DNA of 37,926 bases from a virus, in IMG/VR virus record IMGVR_UViG_3300030101_002552, positions 1-37,926 of that record; one strand, written 5' to 3'. Position numbers and translations under genes: made by a program. How positions within the stretch are numbered: the stretch's first letter is position 1; each line of letters opens with the position of its first letter. Below are positions 6,964-13,646 of the stretch, piece after piece. The notes beneath the pieces were generated by a model, which was given only the letters and a program-made list of their open reading frames with translations, ran no database searches and was not told where the DNA came from.

Positions 6964-7295
6964 ATGGAAAAGATGTAGTTTGGAGTAAAGAGATGAAGGA
7001 CATGGCAGTTTATTGTATGACAAGTAGCACTGCAATTGAAAGTATAGGACATTACTTAGTTGAATACATTGCACGAGAGGATGCATCAGTTTGCATCCAT
7101 AATACATGGCGACCGTCTCAGAAGGAAATAGACATTTACAATACAGCGTTGACTAAAGCAATTCAAAAATCGAAGCACTTCAAAGACATAAAGAAGTTTT
7201 TACAAACGGCTTCTGATTACTACGGATACAGCGATTACTTTCATTCTTTGGTTAAATGGCTAAAGGAAAAATATGACTTGGAGGTGACAGCGTGA
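6960..7295 (+). CDS. Unknown helical protein (111 aa) in the seam array
   Basis: This is the largest member of the array. It starts at ATG 6960 in a seam and ends LEVTA in the next seam, a variant whose preceding codon is TTG instead of GTG. The sequence is mostly helical (EMKDMAVYCM, AIESIGHYLVEYI, KAIQKSKHFKDIKKFLQTA, then YFHSLVKWLKEKY). It has many aromatic residues and a basic C-terminal half. No metal site or catalytic motif is seen. A role in binding a host protein or DNA would be a guess. Confidence 0.7.
   Translation: MNGKDVVWSKEMKDMAVYCMTSSTAIESIGHYLVEYIAREDASVCIHNTWRPSQKEIDIYNTALTKAIQKSKHFKDIKKFLQTASDYYGYSDYFHSLVKWLKEKYDLEVTA
7278..7295 (+). repeat. Seam repeat copy 5 (variant)
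   Basis: GGAGGTGACAGCGTGA differs from the core by two transitions (GGCATGA becomes AGCGTGA in part). EVTA is retained because ACA still encodes threonine. The next gene starts with GTG 7292. Confidence 0.8.
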
Positions 7296-7447
7296 GTTGC
7301 GATTGTGATTGGGAAAGACTCAACATAAATCCCGTAGGCTACACTTCTACAGGTAGAGAGCAACACGAATGGTATTGTTCATTCTGTAAGAGTAGAAGAG
7401 TATCTTCTAAATACCCTTACAAGCGAAGCGTGGAGGTGACGGAGTAA
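7292..7447 (+). CDS. Micro-protein with zinc-ribbon cysteines (51 aa), GTG start
   Basis: The GTG at 7292 is four bases after GGAGGTGA in a seam copy. The protein starts MSCDCDW and has CSFC in the middle, giving a four-cysteine zinc ribbon around a strand region (REQHEWYC), then a basic tail (KSRRVSSKYPYKR). It ends SVEVTE rather than SVEVTA because the last seam copy reads GAG TAA. Small basic zinc ribbons like this are usually nucleic-acid binding, but nothing more specific can be said. Confidence 0.65.
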   Translation: MSCDCDWERLNINPVGYTSTGREQHEWYCSFCKSRRVSSKYPYKRSVEVTE

Positions 7448-7449
7448 TG
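7427..7449 (+). repeat. Seam repeat copy 6 (terminal variant)
   Basis: The extended seam starts as in copies 2-4, but the last bases are GGAGTAATG instead of GGCATGA. The upstream gene ends SVEVTE-stop and the next begins at ATG 7447 by a TAATG overlap. It is the last copy on this side, at the edge of the array. Confidence 0.8.
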
Positions 7450-7719
7450 GCACACATCAAATCTATGAGTGAAACCGCCAAGAAATATATCGACATCATC
7501 ATGAGCGACGGTAAGGTTCGTAATGCTGGGCAGATACTTGACGCATTATATGAAAGTAGAAAACGAAGTTCTAACAGATACATACCAACGAAAGGTGAAT
7601 TGAAAGATTACATGCAAAGGAACTATTCAAGTGAGGTCAGAAGGGAAAGGCATCCTTTGGCACTGCCTAATATGAGAAACAAAAGACACCCAGTTACATA
7701 TTATTGGAAGGAGGATTAA
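7447..7719 (+). CDS. Possible winged-helix protein (90 aa)
   Basis: The start overlaps the previous stop (TAATG), with GGAGGTGACGGAG upstream. The sequence reads as helix (ETAKKYIDIIMSDGK), helix (NAGQILDALYESRKR), turn, helix (TKGELKDYMQRNY), then a strand-loop-strand with basic residues and a final strand (VTYYWKED). That order fits a winged helix-turn-helix DNA-binding domain, so it could be a viral transcription regulator of this small-gene region. The assignment comes from secondary-structure reading only. It ends two bases before the next gene. Confidence 0.65.
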   Translation: MAHIKSMSETAKKYIDIIMSDGKVRNAGQILDALYESRKRSSNRYIPTKGELKDYMQRNYSSEVRRERHPLALPNMRNKRHPVTYYWKED

Positions 7720-7720
7720 C

Positions 7721-8077
7721 ATGACATTAACTAAGATTATCGAATACAGAATACATTACGGAGAAGACGGAGAATCACGCGACACACTCCTTTACGAGGG
7801 AAAGGACTGGCGAAATTGGAAACAACACATTGGCGAAGAAGGAGTCCAATGGATTGAGAGAGTAGAAGACCAGATTTGTGATTGCAACGGTGTTGTTCAT
7901 ACTGATTACGAAATACTGTGGGAGTCTGACGAATGTCTCAGAGCAGAGGGTAGATGCAGAGCATGCACAGAGTGGTCCGATGGGGAAGAAGAATACGACG
8001 ACATGTGTGCTGAGTGTCAATCGGAAGTAGATGGATTAGCAGACGACATATACTGGATAGCACACGGTGAGTTGTAA
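7721..8077 (+). CDS. Zinc-binding protein sharing the EVDGLADDI C-terminal module (118 aa)
   Basis: GGAGGA lies eight bases before ATG 7721. The N-terminal 70 residues form a small acidic alpha-beta domain with no known match. The C-terminal half has CRAC and CAEC pairs, then EVDGLADDI and WIAHGEL. This last part is nearly the same as the C-terminus of the protein ending at 801, while the N-terminal parts differ. It therefore looks like a shared zinc module attached to different front domains. The stop overlaps the next ATG (TAATG). Function unknown. Confidence 0.75.
   Translation: MTLTKIIEYRIHYGEDGESRDTLLYEGKDWRNWKQHIGEEGVQWIERVEDQICDCNGVVHTDYEILWESDECLRAEGRCRACTEWSDGEEEYDDMCAECQSEVDGLADDIYWIAHGEL
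8024..8050 (+). repeat. 27-bp repeat, copy 2 (C-terminal EVDGLADDI module)
   Basis: This is identical to 748-774 and at the same place relative to the stop codon. The flanks have diverged but still encode similar residues. Confidence 0.8.
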
Positions 8078-8346
8078 TGGCGAGAGGATTCGAGCAGACG
8101 ATTCGCTGGCGAGTGCCATGCACTTCTGTCAGATGGCGAGGCAAGGCCGAGGTAGTCATGAGTGTGGCTGACCCGATTAGCAACAGCCCTGCTATGATTG
8201 ACATCAGAACTAGAAGAACAATCGAACATCACAAAGGTGAAGGCTTTACGAAAGAGGGCGTAAGGCTGACACAGGAAGATGCAATGAGTCTAGCCAAAGC
8301 ATTACTACACACCCTCGAAGAACTGAGGGAAACAGATGCCGTTTGA
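8077..8346 (+). CDS. Small unknown protein (89 aa)
   Basis: The gene starts in a TAATG overlap. The N-terminal half is basic and strand-rich (IRWRVPCTSVRWRGKAEVVMSV). The C-terminal half has a strand (AMIDIRTRRTIEHH) and a helix (TQEDAMSLAKALLHTLEELRE). The C-terminal EELRETDA is encoded by a 23-base stretch repeated at the end of the next gene. That stretch also supplies the ribosome binding site (CTGAGGG) and the ATG of the following gene, so this gene overlaps its successor by 11 bases. No family recognised. Confidence 0.65.
   Translation: MARGFEQTIRWRVPCTSVRWRGKAEVVMSVADPISNSPAMIDIRTRRTIEHHKGEGFTKEGVRLTQEDAMSLAKALLHTLEELRETDAV
8317..8339 (+). repeat. 23-bp seam repeat of a second type, copy 1
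   Basis: This 23-base stretch is identical to 8741-8763. It encodes EELRETDA at the end of one gene and contains the GAGGG ribosome binding site and ATG (8336) of the next. It works like the EVTA seam but has an unrelated sequence. Confidence 0.8.
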
Positions 8347-8773
8347 CTGCCCCGTATGTGGTAAATACGCACCCGGCGGTCGGAGGTTTTGTAGTAAGCC
8401 TTGTAGTAAAAAGGTCAAGCGAATGTGTAGGCGAATAGGTTGCACAGAAACTTGGCATGCTACTGAGCAGAACCGTAAAAGATATTGTAGAAACTGTATA
8501 CCTCAGTCTTATCCTAATCCTATTTACCCCTACAAACTCAACAAACAGTGCGTTCATTGTGGTGAAAGATTTACAGTAGAAATACATAATGAAGAAGAAA
8601 GAACAAGTAAAACTACTTGTGAGTCTTGTAGTAAAGTCTTTAATTCAAGAGCATGGAAATGTATGAGGCTACTTGCAGAAAGTGGAATATCCTCTACTCA
8701 ACTTAACAAGATGGATATAGAAACCATAAATTGGTTTTATGAAGAACTGAGGGAAACAGATGCTATTGGCTGA
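8336..8773 (+). CDS. Multi-zinc-finger protein (145 aa)
   Basis: ATG 8336 lies inside the first copy of the 23-bp seam. Cysteine pairs run through the protein: CPVC, CSKPC, a CRRIGC segment, CRNC, CVHC and CESC, enough for three zinc sites. A CSKPCSKKVKRMC stretch resembles the short fingers found near phage HNH and DUF zinc proteins. The C-terminal helix (KMDIETINWFYEELRETDAIG) contains the repeated EELRETDA. No nuclease His-Asn-His pattern is evident. Nucleic-acid binding is likely; anything beyond that is unknown. Confidence 0.75.
   Translation: MPFDCPVCGKYAPGGRRFCSKPCSKKVKRMCRRIGCTETWHATEQNRKRYCRNCIPQSYPNPIYPYKLNKQCVHCGERFTVEIHNEEERTSKTTCESCSKVFNSRAWKCMRLLAESGISSTQLNKMDIETINWFYEELRETDAIG
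8741..8763 (+). repeat. 23-bp seam repeat of a second type, copy 2
   Basis: This second copy again joins two genes: the zinc-finger protein ending at 8773 and the ligase-like gene starting at ATG 8760. Confidence 0.8.
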
Positions 8774-10214
8774 GGCGGCAAACATTTCTGAGAGTCTCAG
8801 GAAACTGTATAGGAACTACATGACTGATGCAGAGAATCGGTCTACCCACTTCCGTCACTCGATAGAAATTATCAGAGAAGCGGTTAACAATGCGCTGGAT
8901 GACTTAGGTGAATTGATTGAGATATTCTATCCTAAGCATTCACGCTACCCTAGGCAGTTCATTTCCTTTAGAGAGTTGAGAGATGATGTCTGTAAGAAGT
9001 TATCAATCTCTCCCCTAGTATGGGATGAGTCCTTTGCAGGTAAACCAATGGTGCCCCTGCTGTCGTTAGAGTCGCCTGAATATGGAGGGGAAGGGATGAC
9101 AGTCAAGCAGGCACTCAATCTTATGGCTCGTGTAAGAGATGTGGGCTTTCTCGAAATTGCCAGCAAAATGCATGAGAAAGAAGCCCTACTCTTTTGGTCA
9201 AGAGCAACCGGTGAAAGGCCAATGATGCCTATCGCTAGATTCTTGCAGATGGTTACTTACCTTACTGACGGTCATGCTCAGAGTCTACAGTCAATCAGAC
9301 AGATGATGGAAACCATGCAGCCTGCTGAGATTATTCAGAAGTTGTTTGGTGATGGTATGACTGACATGGAGGTGAGAACCATGCAACCCGGACAGGCTTT
9401 CAGTGGTCCTATCTATCGAGCATGGGACAAACTAATAGCACCTAGTAATGCATACGCTGAGGTTATCAGTCATCCTCGTAGATACCTACACATCACTGAG
9501 TTCCCCAAGGGACAGTTCAAAGGAGTTCTCTACAACAGAGACCGGCAGGTCATTGGTAAGACTGGTAACCTACCTCTTGAGCAAGAAGGTATATTTGAAG
9601 TAGAAGCAGAAGGTGTAGAGATAAAGTCAGTCAATGACATCATGGCACTCGGTAATGATTGGGACATCTACAAGTTAGATTACACAGACAGAGTATCCTT
9701 CCTTGAAAGGCTCAACTTATCAGTGCCACTCAAGACAGGTAAAGTCATCGAACCTTCTTCGGATATCAGCCAAATGCTTGAGATTCTGGAGGACAGTGAA
9801 AGACTGAGGTTGATTTCCACTGGACCCTTCTCCATCGGAGGAGAAGGGGGTTGGCTAGTTCTCAAGGATGCTTTCCATGTTCATCTGTTAGTAAACGCTA
9901 TCATGAGAGATGAGGAATACAATGTTCACATTCGAGTATCATCATTAGATGGATACGAAATATACGAGGTTGGGCAGATGAAACTAAAGACCAATGTGGC
10001 TCAGCATGTAAGGCAGCGCCTAGCCCAACAAGGGGTTCTTGTTGGAATGAACTGGTTGCCTGTAGATGAATACGCAATTGTGATTACCATGGAAATAAAT
10101 GAGTTTGATTTGAGCGCTTTATCGATTAAGAATTGTAAGGTCGAATATGTTGATGACAATCTTGGCTATAGTGATGTCTCACAACTGACAGATTTGATAG
10201 AAATGGGGGCATAA
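8760..10214 (+). CDS. Degenerate ATP-dependent DNA ligase-like protein (484 aa), tentative
   Basis: ATG 8760 lies in the second 23-bp seam. The N-terminal 200 residues are helical, like the DNA-binding domain of archaeal ligases. Further on, three stretches fit nucleotidyltransferase/OB motifs of ligases: DIYKLDYTD...FLERL (302-316, like the motif III region), GGEGGWLVLKDA (360-371, like motif IV EGxxxK) and QMKLKTN (406-412, like motif V). Where the catalytic KxDG should be (about 250), the sequence reads PKGQFKG, lacking the Asp-Gly. The enzyme may be inactive, or it may be another protein with chance resemblance. It starts the replication block and is followed by the RFC promoter. This is inference; a profile search is needed. 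Confidence 0.6.
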   Translation: MLLAEAANISESLRKLYRNYMTDAENRSTHFRHSIEIIREAVNNALDDLGELIEIFYPKHSRYPRQFISFRELRDDVCKKLSISPLVWDESFAGKPMVPLLSLESPEYGGEGMTVKQALNLMARVRDVGFLEIASKMHEKEALLFWSRATGERPMMPIARFLQMVTYLTDGHAQSLQSIRQMMETMQPAEIIQKLFGDGMTDMEVRTMQPGQAFSGPIYRAWDKLIAPSNAYAEVISHPRRYLHITEFPKGQFKGVLYNRDRQVIGKTGNLPLEQEGIFEVEAEGVEIKSVNDIMALGNDWDIYKLDYTDRVSFLERLNLSVPLKTGKVIEPSSDISQMLEILEDSERLRLISTGPFSIGGEGGWLVLKDAFHVHLLVNAIMRDEEYNVHIRVSSLDGYEIYEVGQMKLKTNVAQHVRQRLAQQGVLVGMNWLPVDEYAIVITMEINEFDLSALSIKNCKVEYVDDNLGYSDVSQLTDLIEMGA

Positions 10215-10222
10215 TTTGACTT

Positions 10223-10233
10223 CTTTTATAAAG
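10223..10233 (+). promoter_or_regulatory. Archaeal TATA box for the RFC gene
   Basis: CTTTTATAAAG in the 45-base gap is centred about 32 bases before ATG 10260, so transcription would start only a few bases before the gene. A GGTGTGA stretch sits just upstream of the ATG as a possible weak ribosome binding site. It probably drives the replication operon. Confidence 0.6.
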
Positions 10234-10259
10234 GTCCTAAGTAGGTATGGTGTGATTCT

Positions 10260-11186
10260 ATGACATTGAGAGAGAAGTATAGGCCGTCTACAGTGACAGA
10301 TTTGGTTGGATGTAAAGAATTTACTGAGCCGGCCCAGACTTGGACACTTGAGTCTTGCCCGCCGAACTTGCTAATTGCTGGACCTCCCGGTGTAGGTAAG
10401 ACTAGTGCTGCCTACGCTTTAGCAAGAGACTTGCTGGGCGAATACTTTGACCCAATGAATTTCATCGTAACCAATGCAAGTGATGACAGGGGGATAGATT
10501 ACATTCGTTCCCTTAAGATGATGAGCAAGCAGAAGGGAATTGGTGTAAGTCGTAGAATCATATTTCTCGACGAGGCTGACAACTTTACAGCCCCTGCCCA
10601 AAAAGCACTTAGACAGATTATGGAAGAGAGTTACAAGACTACCATATTCATACTCACTGCTAATGATGTGTCAGCGATACACCGAGCGATACTTGACAGA
10701 TGTGTCAAGTATTCATTCAAGGGTATAGACCCAGAGGATAATGAGCGCCTCGCAATGATAATTGAACAGGAAGGAATGCCACAAGAATGGATGGCAAACC
10801 TTCCACACCTAATCAAATTCACAGGCGGAAGCCTAAGACAGGCCATCGACATACTTGATAGCCTTCCAAGAGAGTCGGATGCACTCATCAAAAGCATCAA
10901 ACGAGATACACAATATCTCAACAAAGCGGCTGTCAATCTTCTAGGAGGAGACTTCTCGAAGGTGACTGCTTATCTGGCACAGGCTCTTGAGGCTGGTCAG
11001 TCAAGACTGGGACTTCTCAAGGGTCTTAGGTATCGTGCCAAACCACTCATGGGGAGTGACGAAGAATGGCACAATTTCATGCTCACATATGGCGAGTTCG
11101 TCATACTGGCCACTCAGTGGCCCGATGATGACTTGGCGTTTGTCGAGTATTTTATAGCAAAAATGAAAAACAATATGGAGAAATAA
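10260..11186 (+). CDS. rfcS: Replication factor C small subunit (clamp loader)
   Basis: This AAA+ ATPase would load the sliding clamp encoded 2.5 kb downstream. Motifs seen are EKYRP at the N-terminus (RFC box II-like), Walker A GPPGVGKT (41-48), Walker B FLDEAD (102-107), sensor 1 LTAN (132-135) and LDRC (145-148), a variant of the SRC motif. At 308 residues it is close to the usual 310-330 for archaeal RFC small subunits. No large subunit is seen in the window, so it may act as a homo-oligomer or with host RFC-L. It has its own TATA box just upstream. The call is secure. Confidence 0.95.
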   Translation: MTLREKYRPSTVTDLVGCKEFTEPAQTWTLESCPPNLLIAGPPGVGKTSAAYALARDLLGEYFDPMNFIVTNASDDRGIDYIRSLKMMSKQKGIGVSRRIIFLDEADNFTAPAQKALRQIMEESYKTTIFILTANDVSAIHRAILDRCVKYSFKGIDPEDNERLAMIIEQEGMPQEWMANLPHLIKFTGGSLRQAIDILDSLPRESDALIKSIKRDTQYLNKAAVNLLGGDFSKVTAYLAQALEAGQSRLGLLKGLRYRAKPLMGSDEEWHNFMLTYGEFVILATQWPDDDLAFVEYFIAKMKNNMEK

Positions 11187-11188
11187 AT

Positions 11189-12478
11189 ATGAGCGAAAGT
11201 AATGAAAAGAAATGGCCAGAAGATGTTCTGGAGAGATTGACCGGATACGGTGAAAGAGTAGGTAAGAAAGTAGGCGAAGTTGTGAATGAGTTCACTGCTT
11301 GGCTAAAGGCTGAATACAGTGTGGACAACCCATTGTCAGAGGACCCTTTCTATCTGACTCAGTGGAGTGAGCAGTTTGTAATAGAGACTAGAAACTTGGG
11401 CGGCTCAAGCGGCGGTGGTCGTGAGACGGTTACCTTTGTCGGTATGTTCATCGGAGCCGAAACAGAGAACAGAGACCAAAGAGCAAATGTCATGGAAAGG
11501 GCTATGAGTGTATTCAAGTCCAACCGTGGTAGAGCAGTTGACGAAGGACACATTGGTATTGTTACTGCTAAGGGCGGAGAGTGGCATGTCAATGGTCAGC
11601 CCAGCGGCGAAAGATTACAGGGTAGTGATTTACCTTGGTTCGCATTTGAGCACAACGATGAGATACTCTGTTTGTTGAACAAGCAAAACGACAGTCCTAA
11701 GCCCATCGCACCTACCAGTATCAGTAGGACAATCTATTTCCTAGGTTCCGCTGAGGATAGTAATGAGATTAAGAAGTGGCGTGTGAATGTCACAGGCAAC
11801 AACATGGATGCTCCCTACAAGCAGTGGACCGCTTGTAAGATTCAAGTAATCGAACCGAAAGAAGATAGAGATACTCTTTACACTAACAGAGACTTTGTTG
11901 AAAAGGTAGAGTATACAGACAAGTGGCTACCAGAAACATTACGCAGAGCGTTCTCAGCAGAGCGCTTACTAACAGATGATAACATGCACAGCGAGTATGT
12001 TGACTTGGCTGATTTACTTGAGGCACATGGTGAGAGGAAAGTGATTGGTGCAAACGGAACTACTTACAATCCTGTAGTGATTACTAAAGGCTACATCAGC
12101 CTACTCAACAAAGAACCATCAGAAAGCACAGTAGACCCTACAGGTAGAAGTTACAGATTGAACATCACCAATCTAGGGTTGCAGTCAAGATATGGTAGAG
12201 ACAGTTTTGCTTCTAGTGTAACTGTATGGATTCCGGGTAGGATGCATGACGAAGGTCATCCGTTTGAATATGAGTTAGATGGCATCGAAGGCAACTGGAC
12301 TCCTTACGCAGAGAAGACGCAAGTAATCATAGTGGGTCGATTGAGAATAAGACCATACAAGGATGAGATGTTACCAAGTATAGGTGCACTGGGCATCTAT
12401 GTTCCACACAAAACAGCCAGACCGTCTGGTGGGACTGGTAACACTAATCTAAATCAGTTCGGAGGTGACCTAGAATGA
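11189..12478 (+). CDS. Candidate single-stranded DNA-binding protein (429 aa)
   Basis: The ATG is two bases after the RFC stop. The protein is soluble and strand-rich, with three stretches that read like OB-fold barrels: near residues 80-120 (VTFVGMFIGAE), 160-200 and the C-terminal third (VITKGYISLL...VIIVGRLRIRPY). The C-terminus is Gly/Asn-rich and ends in an acidic LE. Its place between the clamp loader and a RecA-like ATPase, and the apparent lack of enzymatic motifs, suggest an RPA-type ssDNA-binding role. This is inference only; I see no diagnostic RPA motif. The gene overlaps the next by four bases (ATGA). Confidence 0.6.
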   Translation: MSESNEKKWPEDVLERLTGYGERVGKKVGEVVNEFTAWLKAEYSVDNPLSEDPFYLTQWSEQFVIETRNLGGSSGGGRETVTFVGMFIGAETENRDQRANVMERAMSVFKSNRGRAVDEGHIGIVTAKGGEWHVNGQPSGERLQGSDLPWFAFEHNDEILCLLNKQNDSPKPIAPTSISRTIYFLGSAEDSNEIKKWRVNVTGNNMDAPYKQWTACKIQVIEPKEDRDTLYTNRDFVEKVEYTDKWLPETLRRAFSAERLLTDDNMHSEYVDLADLLEAHGERKVIGANGTTYNPVVITKGYISLLNKEPSESTVDPTGRSYRLNITNLGLQSRYGRDSFASSVTVWIPGRMHDEGHPFEYELDGIEGNWTPYAEKTQVIIVGRLRIRPYKDEMLPSIGALGIYVPHKTARPSGGTGNTNLNQFGGDLE

Positions 12479-13509
12479 GTGGTTGGGGAGCATTAGCAGA
12501 AGGTAACAATCAGACAGGTTTGTCAGATATCGAGCAAGTAGTTGAAAAGGTCATGGAAGATTCCGCCCCTGCCCAGCCAAAACCTCAGCAACCTATCACA
12601 TCATCCGAGTTTGTCAGCAGTTTCCCTGACATAGAGGCGGAGATGAATGCTCAATCAGACAATCCCATAATATCACCTAGTAGCATTTTCTGTGGTGTAG
12701 TTGGACACGAGGGGACTGGTAAAAGTGGTGTTGTATTTGACGCACACTTCAATCGTTATCCTGATGGTCTGATGATGGCCATAGACTTCGACAATGGAGC
12801 ACTATCATGCAAGCAGGCTCACTATAGAGAGAGTAACAATGTTAGGATATTCAGTCCTTGGGTCATGCAAATGGAAGACAGGACCGCTTACAACTACTTA
12901 CTTACATTCCAACGAGTTATGGACTTAGGTCGCTACGCTATTGAGTATGCACAAAGACAACAACATGCAAGTTTCGACGGACCAATGCTGAAAACATTCT
13001 TTGTCACTGGTGTAGACCAGTTCGATGCAATGTGTATTGATTGCATGAAGATTTATGATTTAGACATGGATGCGAAAGACGCTATCGAGGCAAGTCACTC
13101 AAAGTTGAACCAAGAGGTTGGTTGGAACTGGAACATTCGTGCTACACGATTCAAGCAACTCACAGGTATCTGTAGGAAATTGAACGCTTTGGGTGTAGAT
13201 GTTTATTGGGAAAGCCATCTGAAAGAAGACAAGGATAGCCAACCGGAATTTGAAGGATGGAAGTTCGCATGGCACGCAAGCGCTAACAAGGACCTGTGGC
13301 AGATTATCTGGTGCAAGGGTAAGAAGGTTAGAGACAATGACGGTTCGACTACCGGGGAGATACGACACACTGCTACTTTCTTCAAGTCCAAGTTGAATCC
13401 AAATCTAAAGCACCAAGAGAGACTTTACTTTGTGACCAACACGGGAGAAGATGCCAAGTGGTATGGGCTTCCCGAACTAAGAGACGGAGCGATTGGAGGA
13501 GTTCAGTGA
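12475..13509 (+). CDS. RecA/RadA-like P-loop ATPase (AAA_24 type)
   Basis: Walker A is GHEGTGKS (residues 77-84). A hydrophobic strand ending in Asp (FFVTGVDQFD, about 165) is the probable Walker B, and a VYWESHLKEDK segment fits the downstream RecA-like core. The N-terminal 65 residues are low-complexity, with Gln and Pro, and are probably disordered. The DNA-binding N-terminal HhH of RadA is absent. This places it with the phage RecA-like ATPases (Sak4/AAA_24 type) that help recombination or act with ssDNA-binding proteins; the neighbour upstream is a candidate for that partner. Followed by a 137-base gap. Confidence 0.8.
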   Translation: MSGWGALAEGNNQTGLSDIEQVVEKVMEDSAPAQPKPQQPITSSEFVSSFPDIEAEMNAQSDNPIISPSSIFCGVVGHEGTGKSGVVFDAHFNRYPDGLMMAIDFDNGALSCKQAHYRESNNVRIFSPWVMQMEDRTAYNYLLTFQRVMDLGRYAIEYAQRQQHASFDGPMLKTFFVTGVDQFDAMCIDCMKIYDLDMDAKDAIEASHSKLNQEVGWNWNIRATRFKQLTGICRKLNALGVDVYWESHLKEDKDSQPEFEGWKFAWHASANKDLWQIIWCKGKKVRDNDGSTTGEIRHTATFFKSKLNPNLKHQERLYFVTNTGEDAKWYGLPELRDGAIGGVQ

Positions 13510-13646
13510 TTATTCTCATGGGGGTTTATCAGGTAATAACGGGAAAATTTTCACAACCCTTGAGATAGTGTCCGTAGGTTTGCTTTTTGGTGTATTTTCC
13601 TTTTTCAGCACGAACTCGTTTCCCCCGCCTTTTACAGGTGATAAGT
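13510..13646 (+). other. Gene-free gap upstream of the PCNA gene
   Basis: This 137-base gap is the longest in the window. It holds a perfect 10-base palindrome GAAAATTTTC (13543-13552) and a pyrimidine-rich tract (about 13578-13635), but no clear TATA box. A 20-codon frame from a GTGA overlap at 13506 ends at 13568 and is not convincing. The gap probably holds a promoter or leader of the PCNA-PolB operon. Confidence 0.4.
13543..13552. repeat. 10-bp palindrome GAAAATTTTC in the PCNA leader
   Basis: A perfect inverted repeat in a gene-free stretch; a dimeric regulator site or an AT-rich promoter element is possible. There is no second copy in the gap. Confidence 0.35.

Noticed and set aside
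6489-7447. CRISPR-like repeat array
   Set aside because: The repeats are only 16-21 bases, unevenly spaced (107-332 bases), in coding frame at gene junctions, and the intervals are open reading frames rather than spacers.
13506-13568. 20-codon frame starting at a GTGA overlap after the RecA-like gene
   Set aside because: It is very short, has no ribosome binding site beyond the overlap, and has unusual composition; kept only as part of the gap description.
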